DNA from: Gammaproteobacteria bacterium
Lineage (GTDB): Bacteria > Pseudomonadota > Gammaproteobacteria > Steroidobacterales > Steroidobacteraceae
Assembly (NCBI GenBank): GCA_027365225.1
Contig: DAHXNV010000008.1
Span: 1 to 64,000 of the forward strand
DNA: 64,000 bases
Direction of reading: 5' to 3'
A program made the translations under genes and the position numbers. Numbering within the stretch: the first letter of the stretch is position 1; every line of letters starts with the position of its first letter. This document shows positions 34,253-42,292 of this stretch, piece by piece. The notes beneath the pieces are model-generated. The model saw only the letters and a program-made list of their open reading frames with translations. It ran no database searches and was not told the DNA's origin.

Positions 34253-34984
34253 ATGCTCAGGGTGCTCATCGTCGATGACGAGCCGCCGTCCCGCGAGCGG
34301 CTCGGTCAGCTGCTCGATGAAATCGGCGGCGTGCAGATCGCCGGGCAGGCCGCCACGGGGCTCGAGGCGCTCGAGCAGGCGGCGCGTCTGGCGCCGGATG
34401 TCGTGCTGCTCGATGTGCGCATGCCCGGCTTGGACGGTATCGAGACGGCGCGTTACTTGAACGTTCTGCACGAACCGCCCGCGATCATCTTCACCACCGC
34501 GTACGATCAATACGCGGTCCATGCGTTCGAGACGCACGCGGCGGGCTATCTCCTCAAGCCCATCCGCAAGGACAAGCTCGCGGCGGCACTCGCGCATGCA
34601 GGACGGTTGACGCGGCCGCAACTGCGGCAGCTGGCCGCAACCACCGGCGCGCGGGGCCGAACACATGTCGCGGCGCGGCGCCGCGATCAGGTCAGCCTGA
34701 TCGCCGTGGAGGAGATTCTCTATTTCCAGGCGGATCAGAAATACACCACGGTTCGGCACACTCAGGGCGAGGACCTGATCGAGGAGTCGCTGCGCACGCT
34801 CGAGGAGGATCTCGGGGAGAATTTCGTGCGCATCCATCGCAATACACTGGCCAATACCCGCTACCTGCAGCGCATCGTGCGTGACGCGGACGGGCACTAC
34901 TGCGTCCTGCTGCGCGGGTGCTCCACCCCGTTGCCGGTCAGCCGCCGCCTGGCCGGGGAGCTGCGCGAGCGGTTCAGGGTCTGA
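34253..34984 (+). CDS. algR: AlgR-type LytTR response regulator
   Basis: This 243-residue protein has a receiver domain (1-120) with the acidic pair in IVDDE, the phospho-acceptor Asp54 in LLDVRMPG and Lys in LLKPIRKDK. A LytTR DNA-binding domain (about 140-240) follows: ILYFQADQKYTTVRHT, NFVRIHRNTLAN, PVSRR. AlgR proteins control exopolysaccharide, type IV pili and virulence genes. It forms a two-component pair with the upstream kinase. Confidence 0.87.
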   Translation: MLRVLIVDDEPPSRERLGQLLDEIGGVQIAGQAATGLEALEQAARLAPDVVLLDVRMPGLDGIETARYLNVLHEPPAIIFTTAYDQYAVHAFETHAAGYLLKPIRKDKLAAALAHAGRLTRPQLRQLAATTGARGRTHVAARRRDQVSLIAVEEILYFQADQKYTTVRHTQGEDLIEESLRTLEEDLGENFVRIHRNTLANTRYLQRIVRDADGHYCVLLRGCSTPLPVSRRLAGELRERFRV

Positions 34985-35017
34985 CCGCGGGCCGGCAGTT
35001 ACGGTATGCTCGCGCCG

Positions 35018-35848
35018 ATGCGCATCGGCTTCACCAAGATGCATGGCCTCGGCAACGACTTCGCGGTGTTCGATGCGCCGGCCGGGCCCGCACCCCTTGC
35101 GCAGGCGCAGCTGCGCCGGCTCGCCGACCGTCACACCGGCATCGGTTTCGATCAGGCGTTGCTGCTGCAACCGCCGCAGCGAGCCGGAACGGACGCGTTT
35201 TACCGCATCTTCAACGCCGATGGGCGCGAAGTGGAGCAGTGCGGCAACGGTGCGCGCTGCGTTGCCGCACTGATCGCCGGGCGCGGCGCCGGGCGCGGCG
35301 GCGGCGTCACGCTCGACAGTCCGGCCGGGTTGGTGCACGCGCGTGTGCGGCCCGGCGGGCCGGTTTCGGTGGACATGGGGGCGGTGCGCTTCGAACCGGC
35401 TGCCCTGCCGTTCGATGCGCCACAGGAGGCCGACCGCTATCGGCTCGAGGTCGAGGGCGAGGCGCTCGAGATCGGCGCGGTCTCGATCGGCAATCCCCAT
35501 GCCGTGCTCCTCGTCGACTCGGTCGACACCGCGCCGGTGGCACGCCTGGGCCCGGCGATCGAGCATCATCGGCGCTTCCCCAAACGGGTCAACGCCGGGT
35601 TCATGCAGGTGCTGGACCGCGCGCGCGTCCGTCTGCGCGTGTACGAGCGCGGCGCCGGCGAGACGCTCGCCTGCGGCACGGGCGCATGCGCGGCGGTGGC
35701 GGTCGGACGCCGTTGGGGCCTGCTCGATCGCGACGTCAGCGTCGGCGCGCGCGGCGGCGAGCTGCTCGTCAGCTGGGGTGGTCCCGGCGAGTCCATCTGG
35801 TTGACCGGACCGGCCCAAGTGGCCTTCGAAGGCCATATCGATCTATGA
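35018..35848 (+). CDS. dapF: Diaminopimelate epimerase
   Basis: This 276-residue enzyme converts LL- to meso-diaminopimelate for lysine and peptidoglycan. It has KMHGLGNDF at the N-terminus and the two catalytic cysteines in EQCGNGARC (about 73) and ACGTGACA (about 223). ATG 35018 gives the canonical N-terminus; ATG 35006 adds four residues. It starts 33 bases after algR, and DUF484 and xerC follow in the order conserved across gammaproteobacteria. Confidence 0.93.
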   Translation: MRIGFTKMHGLGNDFAVFDAPAGPAPLAQAQLRRLADRHTGIGFDQALLLQPPQRAGTDAFYRIFNADGREVEQCGNGARCVAALIAGRGAGRGGGVTLDSPAGLVHARVRPGGPVSVDMGAVRFEPAALPFDAPQEADRYRLEVEGEALEIGAVSIGNPHAVLLVDSVDTAPVARLGPAIEHHRRFPKRVNAGFMQVLDRARVRLRVYERGAGETLACGTGACAAVAVGRRWGLLDRDVSVGARGGELLVSWGGPGESIWLTGPAQVAFEGHIDL

Positions 35849-35864
35849 GGAGCTGCCACTCATC

Positions 35865-36575
35865 ATGACAACACGCGAAGCCCACGGAATCACCGCGAGC
35901 GAGGTGGACGAGGAGTCCATCGCCGCGTTCCTGCAACTCAACCCGGATTTCTTCGAGCGCCACCAGGGATTGCTGCTGCGACTGCGGCTGCCGCATGCGC
36001 GCGGCGGCTCGACCATCTCGCTCGTGGAGCGTCAGATCGAAGTCATGCGCGAGAAGCATGCGCAGCTGGAGGGCAGGCTCGCCGAGCTGCTCGCCGTCGC
36101 CCGCGCCAACGATGTCGTCGCCGACAAGCTGCACCGCTTCACGCGCCGGCTGCTGTTGGCCGGCAGTCGCGCGGATGCGATCGGGCGGATCGAGACCAGC
36201 CTGCGCGAGGACCTCGACGCCTATCACAGTGTGCTGCTGCTGGTCGGGGAATACCCGGATCTGGCGCCGCAGCGCTTCGTGCATGCCGTCAGTCCGGAAA
36301 GCCCGGCGCTGAAGTCCTTCGAGACGCTCTTCAGCGGTGGCAAGCCGCGCTGTGGTCAGGTGCGTGATTCGCAGCGCGAGCTGCTGTTCGGACCGGACTC
36401 GGCGCAGATCGCCTCGGTGGCGCTCGTGCCGCTGATCGACAAGGGCGCGCCGCTCGGTCTGCTGAGCCTCGGCAGTCCCGATCGCGACCGATTCCATCCG
36501 GGCATGAGCACCGAATTCCTGGCCCGCATGGCGGACCTGATCGTCGATGCCCTGACGCTGCGCCGCAGTGCCTGA
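35865..36575 (+). CDS. DUF484 family protein (GAF-like)
   Basis: This 236-residue protein starts with a short helical domain (IAAFLQLNPDFFERHQGLL), typical of DUF484, then a coiled coil (VERQIEVMREKHAQLEGRLAE interrupted by the loop near 65) and a GAF-like fold to the C-terminus. Its function is unknown. It is nearly always encoded between dapF and xerC, as here, and overlaps xerC by eight bases if xerC starts at its GTG. Confidence 0.88.
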   Translation: MTTREAHGITASEVDEESIAAFLQLNPDFFERHQGLLLRLRLPHARGGSTISLVERQIEVMREKHAQLEGRLAELLAVARANDVVADKLHRFTRRLLLAGSRADAIGRIETSLREDLDAYHSVLLLVGEYPDLAPQRFVHAVSPESPALKSFETLFSGGKPRCGQVRDSQRELLFGPDSAQIASVALVPLIDKGAPLGLLSLGSPDRDRFHPGMSTEFLARMADLIVDALTLRRSA

Positions 36576-37551
36576 GCGCCAAGCGGCCGCGGCGGTGGCG
36601 ATGAGTCCGGAGGCAAGCGACTGGTTGGAGCGCTTCCGGCGCTACCTCGCGAACGAGCGGCGCGCATCATCGCACACCGTCTCGAGCTACCTGCGCGACC
36701 TGCGCGCGCTGAGCGCATTCTGCGCTCGCGAGGGAATTCCGCGGTGGAGCGACCTCGATGCCGTGCGGGTGCGCATGTTCGCCGCGACAGCGCATGCCGG
36801 CGGGCTGGCCCCGCGCAGCGTCCAGCGGCGCCTCTCGGCGGTGCGCAGCTTCTACGATTTCCTGTTGCGCGAGGCCCAGGTGCAGCGCGAGCGGGGCGCT
36901 GCCGGCGCGGGTGGCGATCTGCGGGCGCTGCGGGGCAATCCGGCGCTCGAGGTGCGCGCGCCCAAGGCCGCGCGCCGCCTTCCCGGTACGCTCGACGCGG
37001 ACCAGATGGCGCGGTTGCTGGCCATCACGGATACCACGCCCCTTGCGGTTCGCGACTGCGCCATGATGGAGCTGCTGTACTCCTCGGGACTGCGGCTCGC
37101 CGAGCTCACCGGGCTCGATCTCGAGCATCTCGATCTGTGCGACCGCACCGTACGCGTGCTCGGCAAGGGCCGCAAGGAACGGATCGTGCCCGTCGGAGGC
37201 AAGGCCGTGCAGGCCCTCGAGCGCTGGCTGAAGCAGCGCGCGGCCTGGACGGCCGGGGACGAGCAGGCGCTGTTCCTCGGGCGCGGCGGGGGGCGGCTCG
37301 GCCGCCGGCAGATCGAGAAGCGCATCCTCTATTGGGCGCGCCGCCAGGGCCTGCCGCAGCACGTGTACCCGCATTTATTCCGCCATTCCTTCGCCTCGCA
37401 CCTGCTCGAATCCGGCGCCGAGCTGCGTGGTGTGCAGGAGCTGCTCGGCCATGCCGATATCGCCACGACGCAGATATACACGCACCTTGATTTCCAGCAT
37501 CTCGCCCGCATCTACGATGCGGCGCACCCGCGGGCGCGGCGCAAATCCTGA
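36568..37551 (+). CDS. xerC: Tyrosine recombinase XerC
   Basis: This 327-residue protein resolves chromosome dimers at dif with XerD. The N-terminal SAM-like core-binding domain is followed by the catalytic domain with Arg in SGLRLAELTG, HLFRHSFASHLL, His in LLGHADIATTQIY and the nucleophilic Tyr in the last motif. The ending QHLARIYDAAHPRARR is diagnostic of XerC. It has an insert of about 15 residues near 110. GTG 36568 would couple it to DUF484; ATG 36601 is the alternative start. Confidence 0.92.
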   Translation: MPERQAAAAVAMSPEASDWLERFRRYLANERRASSHTVSSYLRDLRALSAFCAREGIPRWSDLDAVRVRMFAATAHAGGLAPRSVQRRLSAVRSFYDFLLREAQVQRERGAAGAGGDLRALRGNPALEVRAPKAARRLPGTLDADQMARLLAITDTTPLAVRDCAMMELLYSSGLRLAELTGLDLEHLDLCDRTVRVLGKGRKERIVPVGGKAVQALERWLKQRAAWTAGDEQALFLGRGGGRLGRRQIEKRILYWARRQGLPQHVYPHLFRHSFASHLLESGAELRGVQELLGHADIATTQIYTHLDFQHLARIYDAAHPRARRKS

Positions 37552-37599
37552 TGCGCGGGATCTGGGCGATACCCGCTGACTCGACCCGGCGAGCAATTC

Positions 37600-38163
37600 A
37601 TGACTGATCGCACATCCTGCTTCGATCCGCACGGCACGACCATCCTCGGCGTCCGCCGCAACGGCAGCGTCGCCCTCGGGGGCGACGGCCAGGTGACACT
37701 GGGCAACACAGTGATGAAGGGCAATGCCCGCAAGGTGCGCCGCCTGTACAACGACAAGGTGCTCGCCGGCTTCGCCGGCGGCACCGCCGATGCGTTCACG
37801 CTGTTCGAGCGCTTCGAGGGCAAGCTGGAGAAATACGGTAACCTGACCCGCGCGGCCATCGAGTTGGCCAAGGATTGGCGTGCCGACCGGTATCTGCGCC
37901 GTCTCGAGGCACTGCTGCTGGTCGGGGATCCGGCCAAGCTTTTGGTGATCTCCGGGAACGGGGACGTCATCGAGCCGGAATTCGAGGCGGCCGCCATCGG
38001 TTCCGGCGGACAGTTCGCCCTGTCGGCCGCGCGGGCGCTGCTGGCGGCCTCGGAACTTCCCGCCCGCGACATTGTCCAGCGTTCACTCGAGATCGCCGCC
38101 GACATCTGCATCTATACCAACCGCAATCTGACCATCGAGGAACTGCGGCACGACGCGTCCTGA
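37600..38163 (+). CDS. hslV: ATP-dependent protease proteolytic subunit HslV, with propeptide
   Basis: This 187-residue threonine protease forms the core of HslUV (ClpQY). The mature enzyme should start at Thr13 in [10 protein letters not shown], so residues 1-12 are a self-removed propeptide, in contrast to E. coli, where only Met is lost. [27 protein letters not shown] and CIYTN are conserved. The ATPase gene hslU follows after 24 bases, as is standard. No sigma-32 promoter is obvious in the 48 bases upstream. Confidence 0.93.
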   Translation: MTDRTSCFDPHGTTILGVRRNGSVALGGDGQVTLGNTVMKGNARKVRRLYNDKVLAGFAGGTADAFTLFERFEGKLEKYGNLTRAAIELAKDWRADRYLRRLEALLLVGDPAKLLVISGNGDVIEPEFEAAAIGSGGQFALSAARALLAASELPARDIVQRSLEIAADICIYTNRNLTIEELRHDAS

Positions 38164-38187
38164 GGGACTCGGCGGACGCCCTACATC

Positions 38188-39525
38188 ATGTCCACGCTCA
38201 CTCCCCGCGAGATCGTCCAGGAGCTCGACAAGCACATCATCGGCCAGAATGCCGCCAAGCGCGCCGTCGCGATCGCGCTGCGCAACCGCTGGCGGCGCAT
38301 GCAGGTGCTCGAGCCGTTGCGCCAGGAGATCACGCCGAAGAACATCCTGATGATCGGCCCGACCGGGGTCGGCAAGACCGAGATCGCGCGCCGCCTGGCG
38401 CGGCTGGCGAATGCGCCGTTCGTCAAGGTCGAGGCCACGAAATTCACCGAGGTCGGTTACGTCGGGCGCGATGTCGACTCCATAGTCAAAGAGCTGGCCG
38501 ACGTCGCCGTCAAGATCACGCGCGAGCAGGAAATGGAGAAGGTGCGGCAACGCGCCGCCGCGGCCGCCGAGGAGCGTGTGCTCGATGCGCTGCTGCCCAA
38601 GCCGCGCGTGATGGGCTTCTCGACCGACGAGCCGCAGCAGCCGCGCGATGCCGAAACCCGCGAGAAATTCCGGCGCATGCTGCGTGCCGGGGAGCTCGAG
38701 GATCGCGAGATCGAGATCGAGCTGCGCTCGCAGCCGATGGGCGTGGAGATCATGGCGCCGCCTGGCATGGAAGAGATGCAGCAGCAGCTGCAGTCGATGT
38801 TCCAGAATCTCGGCGGCAACCGCACGCGCAGCCGCAAGCTGAAGGTGCGCGAAGCGGTGAAGCTGCTGGTCGAAGACGAAGCGGCCAATCTGATCAACGA
38901 GGACGAGCTGAAGATCAAGGCCGTCGAGAACGCGGAGCAGAACGGCATCGTGTTCATCGACGAGATCGACAAGGTCACGCGCCGGCAGGAGACCATGGGC
39001 GCGGACGTGTCGCGCGAAGGCGTGCAGCGCGACCTGCTGCCGCTCGTGGAAGGCTCGACGGTGACCACCAAGTACGGTCCGGTCAAGACCGACCACGTGC
39101 TGTTCATCGCCTCGGGGGCCTTCAGCCTCTCGAAGCCCTCGGATCTGATTCCCGAGCTGCAAGGACGCTTGCCCATCCGCGTGGAGCTCGAGTCGCTGAA
39201 GGTCGAGGACTTCGTGCGCATCCTGACCGAGCCGGATGCTTCGCTCACCGCCCAATACCAGGCGCTGATGAGCACCGAGGGCGTTACGGTGCGCTTCTCC
39301 ACCGATGGCGTGCAGCGCATCGCGCAGATCGCCTATCAGGTCAACGAGCGGACCGAGAACATCGGCGCGCGCCGCCTGCACACCGTCATGGAGCGGTTGC
39401 TCGAGGCGGTCTCATACGATGCGTCGGAGCAATCAGGCTCCGAAATCAACATCGACGCGCGCTACGTCGACGAGCACCTCGGCAGTCTCGCCCAGGACGA
39501 GGATCTGACCCGCTACATCCTCTGA
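38188..39525 (+). CDS. hslU: HslUV ATPase subunit HslU
   Basis: This 445-residue AAA+ unfoldase has Walker A GPTGVGKT (57-64), Walker B VFIDEIDK (about 252-259), the intermediate I-domain between them (about 110-240) and the C-terminal tail LTRYIL, which docks into HslV. It unfolds substrates for HslV. The pore motif lies in EVGYVGRD. Length is normal. Confidence 0.94.
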   Translation: MSTLTPREIVQELDKHIIGQNAAKRAVAIALRNRWRRMQVLEPLRQEITPKNILMIGPTGVGKTEIARRLARLANAPFVKVEATKFTEVGYVGRDVDSIVKELADVAVKITREQEMEKVRQRAAAAAEERVLDALLPKPRVMGFSTDEPQQPRDAETREKFRRMLRAGELEDREIEIELRSQPMGVEIMAPPGMEEMQQQLQSMFQNLGGNRTRSRKLKVREAVKLLVEDEAANLINEDELKIKAVENAEQNGIVFIDEIDKVTRRQETMGADVSREGVQRDLLPLVEGSTVTTKYGPVKTDHVLFIASGAFSLSKPSDLIPELQGRLPIRVELESLKVEDFVRILTEPDASLTAQYQALMSTEGVTVRFSTDGVQRIAQIAYQVNERTENIGARRLHTVMERLLEAVSYDASEQSGSEINIDARYVDEHLGSLAQDEDLTRYIL

Positions 39526-39595
39526 CGCGAGCCGCCGGGCACGGGCCGTGTCCCTGGCGGCGGCGCGGCGCTCCCACCGTCAATGTCCGCGCAAA

Positions 39596-40345
39596 TCACC
39601 CGGCATGCGGGTGATCGTGGACCCACCGGGTGAGGAAGTTGATGAGCTGGATCGTCCGCCGGTCGCCGCTGGCCAGCCGCGACTCGTTGCCGTGATAGGC
39701 GAAGAGCGACGGTCCGGTCTTGAAGCGTCCGTCGACGATGATCGTCGGTGTGGCGGTGATCTGATACACCGTTTGCAGTTGTCGCGCCCTGTCCAGCTCG
39801 ACGTGCACGTCGAACGAGTCGTAGGCGTTGACGAAGGCGCTGCCGGAGATGCCGTGCCGCTCGGCGAAGGCTTCCTGGAGCGCCAACGTCTTTGCTTTCG
39901 TACTGCCGATCATGACGTTCTCATTGCCGCCGGCGGCCAGCTCCAGCCGGTGAATGGTGTTGAACGCCGTCGGGACCAGGTCATCCCGTCGCAGCGCCAG
40001 AAGCGTGTAGAACAGCCGCGCATCCGACACCTGCAAGGGCGCCCACATGACCGGCACCTGCACGAATTGCACGTAGGCCGGTTTGGTCTTGCGCCAGGCG
40101 GCGATGTGAGGCTCGAGCGCATGGCAGAACGGGCAGGCGAGATAGAAGAATTCCATGACCTGCACCTTGCCCGGGGGTGCGTTGGTGGGCTGGGCTGGGC
40201 TGAGTACCTTGTAGTTGATGCCGGCCTTCCACCGGCTGCTGATCGGCAGGTTGGCCGCCGCGGCGCGCGCGCCCGGGCCGCCGATGAGACACGCCAGCAG
40301 CGCAACCGAAACGGCCAGCACCCCGGATTTGCGTACGACTCGCAT
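39596..40345 (-). CDS. dsbA: Thiol:disulfide interchange protein DsbA (copy 1, CPFC)
   Basis: This 249-residue periplasmic protein has a signal peptide (to about residue 30) and a DsbA thioredoxin fold with the redox motif CPFC at 71-74 and the cis-Pro in ITATPTIIVDG. It introduces disulfides into exported proteins. It lies four bases downstream of a second, closely similar DsbA gene, and both share NAPPGKVQVMEFF/VFW before the active site, so they arose by tandem duplication. The middle residues Pro-Phe differ from the classical Pro-His, which should shift redox potential. Confidence 0.87.
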   Translation of the reverse strand: MRVVRKSGVLAVSVALLACLIGGPGARAAAANLPISSRWKAGINYKVLSPAQPTNAPPGKVQVMEFFYLACPFCHALEPHIAAWRKTKPAYVQFVQVPVMWAPLQVSDARLFYTLLALRRDDLVPTAFNTIHRLELAAGGNENVMIGSTKAKTLALQEAFAERHGISGSAFVNAYDSFDVHVELDRARQLQTVYQITATPTIIVDGRFKTGPSLFAYHGNESRLASGDRRTIQLINFLTRWVHDHPHAG

Positions 40346-40349
40346 CGCC

Positions 40350-41180
40350 TTAGCTCCTTTGCAGGTGTTCGTGGTCCCACTTGGTCAGGAAGTCGATCAG
40401 CTCGATCAGCTGCTGCTCGCCGCCCGCCATGTCTGGGTTGGTCTTGTACCGGCCATCGACGATGATGGTCGGCGTGGAGTCCACCTGGTAGGTCTGCTGG
40501 ATCTGCTCGGCCTGCTGCAGGTGCGTGTTGACGTCGAACGAGTCGTAAGCGCTGGCGAACGCCGCGGCCGAGACGCCGTTCTTCGCCGCGAACGCCTCTT
40601 GCATTCTCAAGGTGTTGCCCGGGGTGCTGCCCACCAGGATCGACTCCGAACCGGTTCGCGTCTCCAGCGCATGGATGTATTGGAACGTCTTGCCGACCAG
40701 ATCGTTCCGTCCGAGGGCCTCGAGGGTATAGAAGAGGCGGGCATGCGCCTGCTGCACCGGGCCCCACATCACCGGCACGCGCACGAACTGCACGTAGGAT
40801 GGCATGGTCTTGCGCCAGGCGCGGATGTAGGGCTCGAGCGTATAGCAGTGCGGACAGGCGAGCCAGAACACCTCCATCACTTGCACCTTCCCCGGCGGCG
40901 CGTTGGTCGGTTGCGCCGGGGAGACCACGTCGTAGTTGATGCCGGGCTGCCACTTGGGGCTGGCCGGCAGGGCGAGCGGACTGGCCGCGGCCGAGCGGAT
41001 CGAGGCGGAGCCGGCGCCGCTCGAGGTGACGGGCGGCGCGGCGGCGGCGCTTGGCGAAGCGCTCGCGCTCGCAGCGCTGGTGCCATGGGCCGCGGCGTTG
41101 CTCGAGGCTGGCGGCTGGCGGGAACTGCAGGCGCACAGCGCCAGGGCGGCCACGGCGGACAAAGCGAGCTGGCGGATCAT
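40350..41180 (-). CDS. DsbA-family thiol:disulfide interchange lipoprotein (copy 2, CPHC)
   Basis: This 276-residue protein has a signal segment with a possible lipobox ending at Cys18 (LALCAC), a long Ala/Ser/Pro linker (about 20-75) and a DsbA domain with CPHC at 109-112 and VDSTPTIIVDG. The classical CPHC motif suggests that it is the main oxidase, tethered to a membrane through lipid and a flexible linker. Start 41180 begins the signal; AAGGAG lies 11 bases upstream. It precedes copy 1 in the same transcript. Confidence 0.85.
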   Translation of the reverse strand: MIRQLALSAVAALALCACSSRQPPASSNAAAHGTSAASASASPSAAAAPPVTSSGAGSASIRSAAASPLALPASPKWQPGINYDVVSPAQPTNAPPGKVQVMEVFWLACPHCYTLEPYIRAWRKTMPSYVQFVRVPVMWGPVQQAHARLFYTLEALGRNDLVGKTFQYIHALETRTGSESILVGSTPGNTLRMQEAFAAKNGVSAAAFASAYDSFDVNTHLQQAEQIQQTYQVDSTPTIIVDGRYKTNPDMAGGEQQLIELIDFLTKWDHEHLQRS

Positions 41181-41208
41181 GGTCTGGGCTACTCCTTCTC
41201 TGGACTGC

Positions 41209-41385
41209 CTAACGCAAGCCTTGCACGGACGAGGCCGCCGCCTGCATTTGCGCGCAGGCCAGGTGTTCGGCGATCGCGGATATGATGGGATCGCGGCGCC
41301 CGCCGGGGGTGCTCGCGCCGGCCACTGCGGCCGCAGAGGCCGCGAGGACGGCTGCAACGGCCGGGAGAACGCGTTTTTCCGCCAT
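41209..41385 (-). CDS. Small exported protein, unknown (58 aa)
   Basis: MAEKRVLPAVAAVLAASAAAVAGAS reads (in pieces) as a signal peptide, followed by about 33 residues with one Cys (EHLACAQMQ). No family is recognised. It lies just upstream of the lipoprotein DsbA gene on the same strand, where a cytochrome c4 gene often stands in relatives; no CxxCH is present. The ribosome site is weak, so this may not be translated. Confidence 0.3.
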   Translation of the reverse strand: MAEKRVLPAVAAVLAASAAAVAGASTPGGRRDPIISAIAEHLACAQMQAAASSVQGLR

Positions 41386-41445
41386 GGCTCGCTCGCTTTG
41401 ATTCCGACCCGATGGTGCGAAAGCCGGGAATTGTACACTACGAGG

Positions 41446-42027
41446 ATGAGCGCATTTCCCCACGCAAAGTTTCTGCTGAGCGCCGCCGCGGCCGCGCAAT
41501 TTCCCGCCGATCATGGCGCGGAGGTGGCATTCGCCGGTCGCTCGAACGCCGGCAAGTCGAGCGCCATCAATGCGCTGGTGGGGCAGCGGGCGCTCGCGCG
41601 AGCCAGCAAGACCCCGGGACGAACCCGGCTGATCAATTTCTTCGCGCTCGCCGCCGAGGCGCGCCTGGTGGACTTGCCGGGCTACGGCTACGCCAGCGCG
41701 CCGGAGCGGGAGCGGCGCGCCTGGCCGGCGCTGATCGAAGCGCTGCGGCGGCGGAATTCGCTGCGGGGCGTGTTTCTCATCGTGGATGCGCGCCGTGGAA
41801 TCGGCGAGGGGGATGCGGCGCTGCTGCAGTGGGCGGCGGGCCGGCCGGCCCACGTGCTGCTCGCGAAGTGCGACAAGCTCTCCCGCGCCGAGGGCCGCAA
41901 GGCGCTGGCGGATGCCCGCGATGCGCTGGGCGAAGGGGCGGCGGTACAGCTGTTCTCGGCGCACAGCGGCGAGGGCGTCGAGCAGGCTCGGCAGGTGCTG
42001 GTCGCCTGGCTCGCGATCCACCATTAA
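41446..42027 (+). CDS. ysxC: Ribosome-biogenesis GTPase EngB/YsxC
   Basis: This 193-residue small GTPase has G1 GRSNAGKSS (about 28-36), G2 in TPGRT, G3 DLPGYG, G4 as AKCDKL (usually TKxDK) and a G5-like FSAHSG. It acts in 50S subunit assembly. GAGG abuts ATG 41446 with almost no spacing, so initiation may be leaderless-like. It is convergent with the predicted sRNA at 42026-42136, whose terminator T-run overlaps this gene's stop codon. Confidence 0.92.
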   Translation: MSAFPHAKFLLSAAAAAQFPADHGAEVAFAGRSNAGKSSAINALVGQRALARASKTPGRTRLINFFALAAEARLVDLPGYGYASAPERERRAWPALIEALRRRNSLRGVFLIVDARRGIGEGDAALLQWAAGRPAHVLLAKCDKLSRAEGRKALADARDALGEGAAVQLFSAHSGEGVEQARQVLVAWLAIHH

Positions 42028-42136
42028 AAGACCCCGATGGCCGGCAGGCCACCGGGGCAGACCAACCCGGCACAGGTCTCGTGTGAACCGGGTTTCGACC
42101 CGCTCAGGGAGGGAAGCGGGGAGTGCCGTAACACTC
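42026..42136 (-). ncRNA. Predicted sigma-E-dependent sRNA at the Spot 42/ErsA locus
   Basis: Reading the minus strand from about 42136, the sequence folds into three successive hairpins and an intrinsic terminator. The first is GAGTG/CACTC (42136-42121). The second is CCCGCT/AGCGGG (42120-42099), with a C-rich loop TCCCTCCCTG able to pair with Shine-Dalgarno sequences. The third is AACCCGG/CCGGGTT, continued by CACA/TGTG (42094-42064). The terminator is followed by TCTTTT. The length is about 111 nt; Spot 42 is 109 nt. In E. coli the order is polA, spf, convergent yihA (engB); here polA and this RNA are both on the minus strand and engB converges. The pseudomonad ErsA occupies the same spot. 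No open frame is seen. Expression is untested. Confidence 0.62.
42032..42057 (-). terminator. Intrinsic terminator of the predicted sRNA
   Basis: On the minus strand CCCCGGTGGCC-TGCC-GGCCATCGGGG forms an 11-bp stem with one mismatch and a 4-base loop, followed directly by TCTTTT. On the plus strand it lies right after the ysxC stop but without a T-run. Confidence 0.72.
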
Positions 42137-42142
42137 GCGAAA

Positions 42143-42170
42143 TTCGACTGGGGCCGTGCGGGGAAGTTCC
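42143..42170 (-). promoter_or_regulatory. Sigma-E (RpoE/AlgU) type promoter of the sRNA
   Basis: On the minus strand GGAACTT (42170-42164), a 15-base spacer and GTCGAA (42148-42143) match the sigma-E consensus GGAACTT-N15/16-GTCNAA without a mismatch. Transcription should start near 42136-42138. ErsA of Pseudomonas is controlled by the homologous sigma-22. The rest of the gap up to 42292, before the succinate-semialdehyde dehydrogenase gene, shows nothing else. Confidence 0.62.
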
Positions 42171-42292
42171 GTGGGACCGAGGCTCGTCATGGCTGATATT
42201 ACATACAGTTTTACGGCGGGCAGTGCTGTCTCCACAATCATGCCCCATGCCTCGGCCGGGAGGCCGGCGCCCCGCCTTGTATCGGAGACATC

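Noticed and set aside
32927-35836. A 969-codon open frame on the minus strand
   Set aside because: It covers algZ, algR and dapF, which have clear active-site motifs on the plus strand; it shows no signature of its own.
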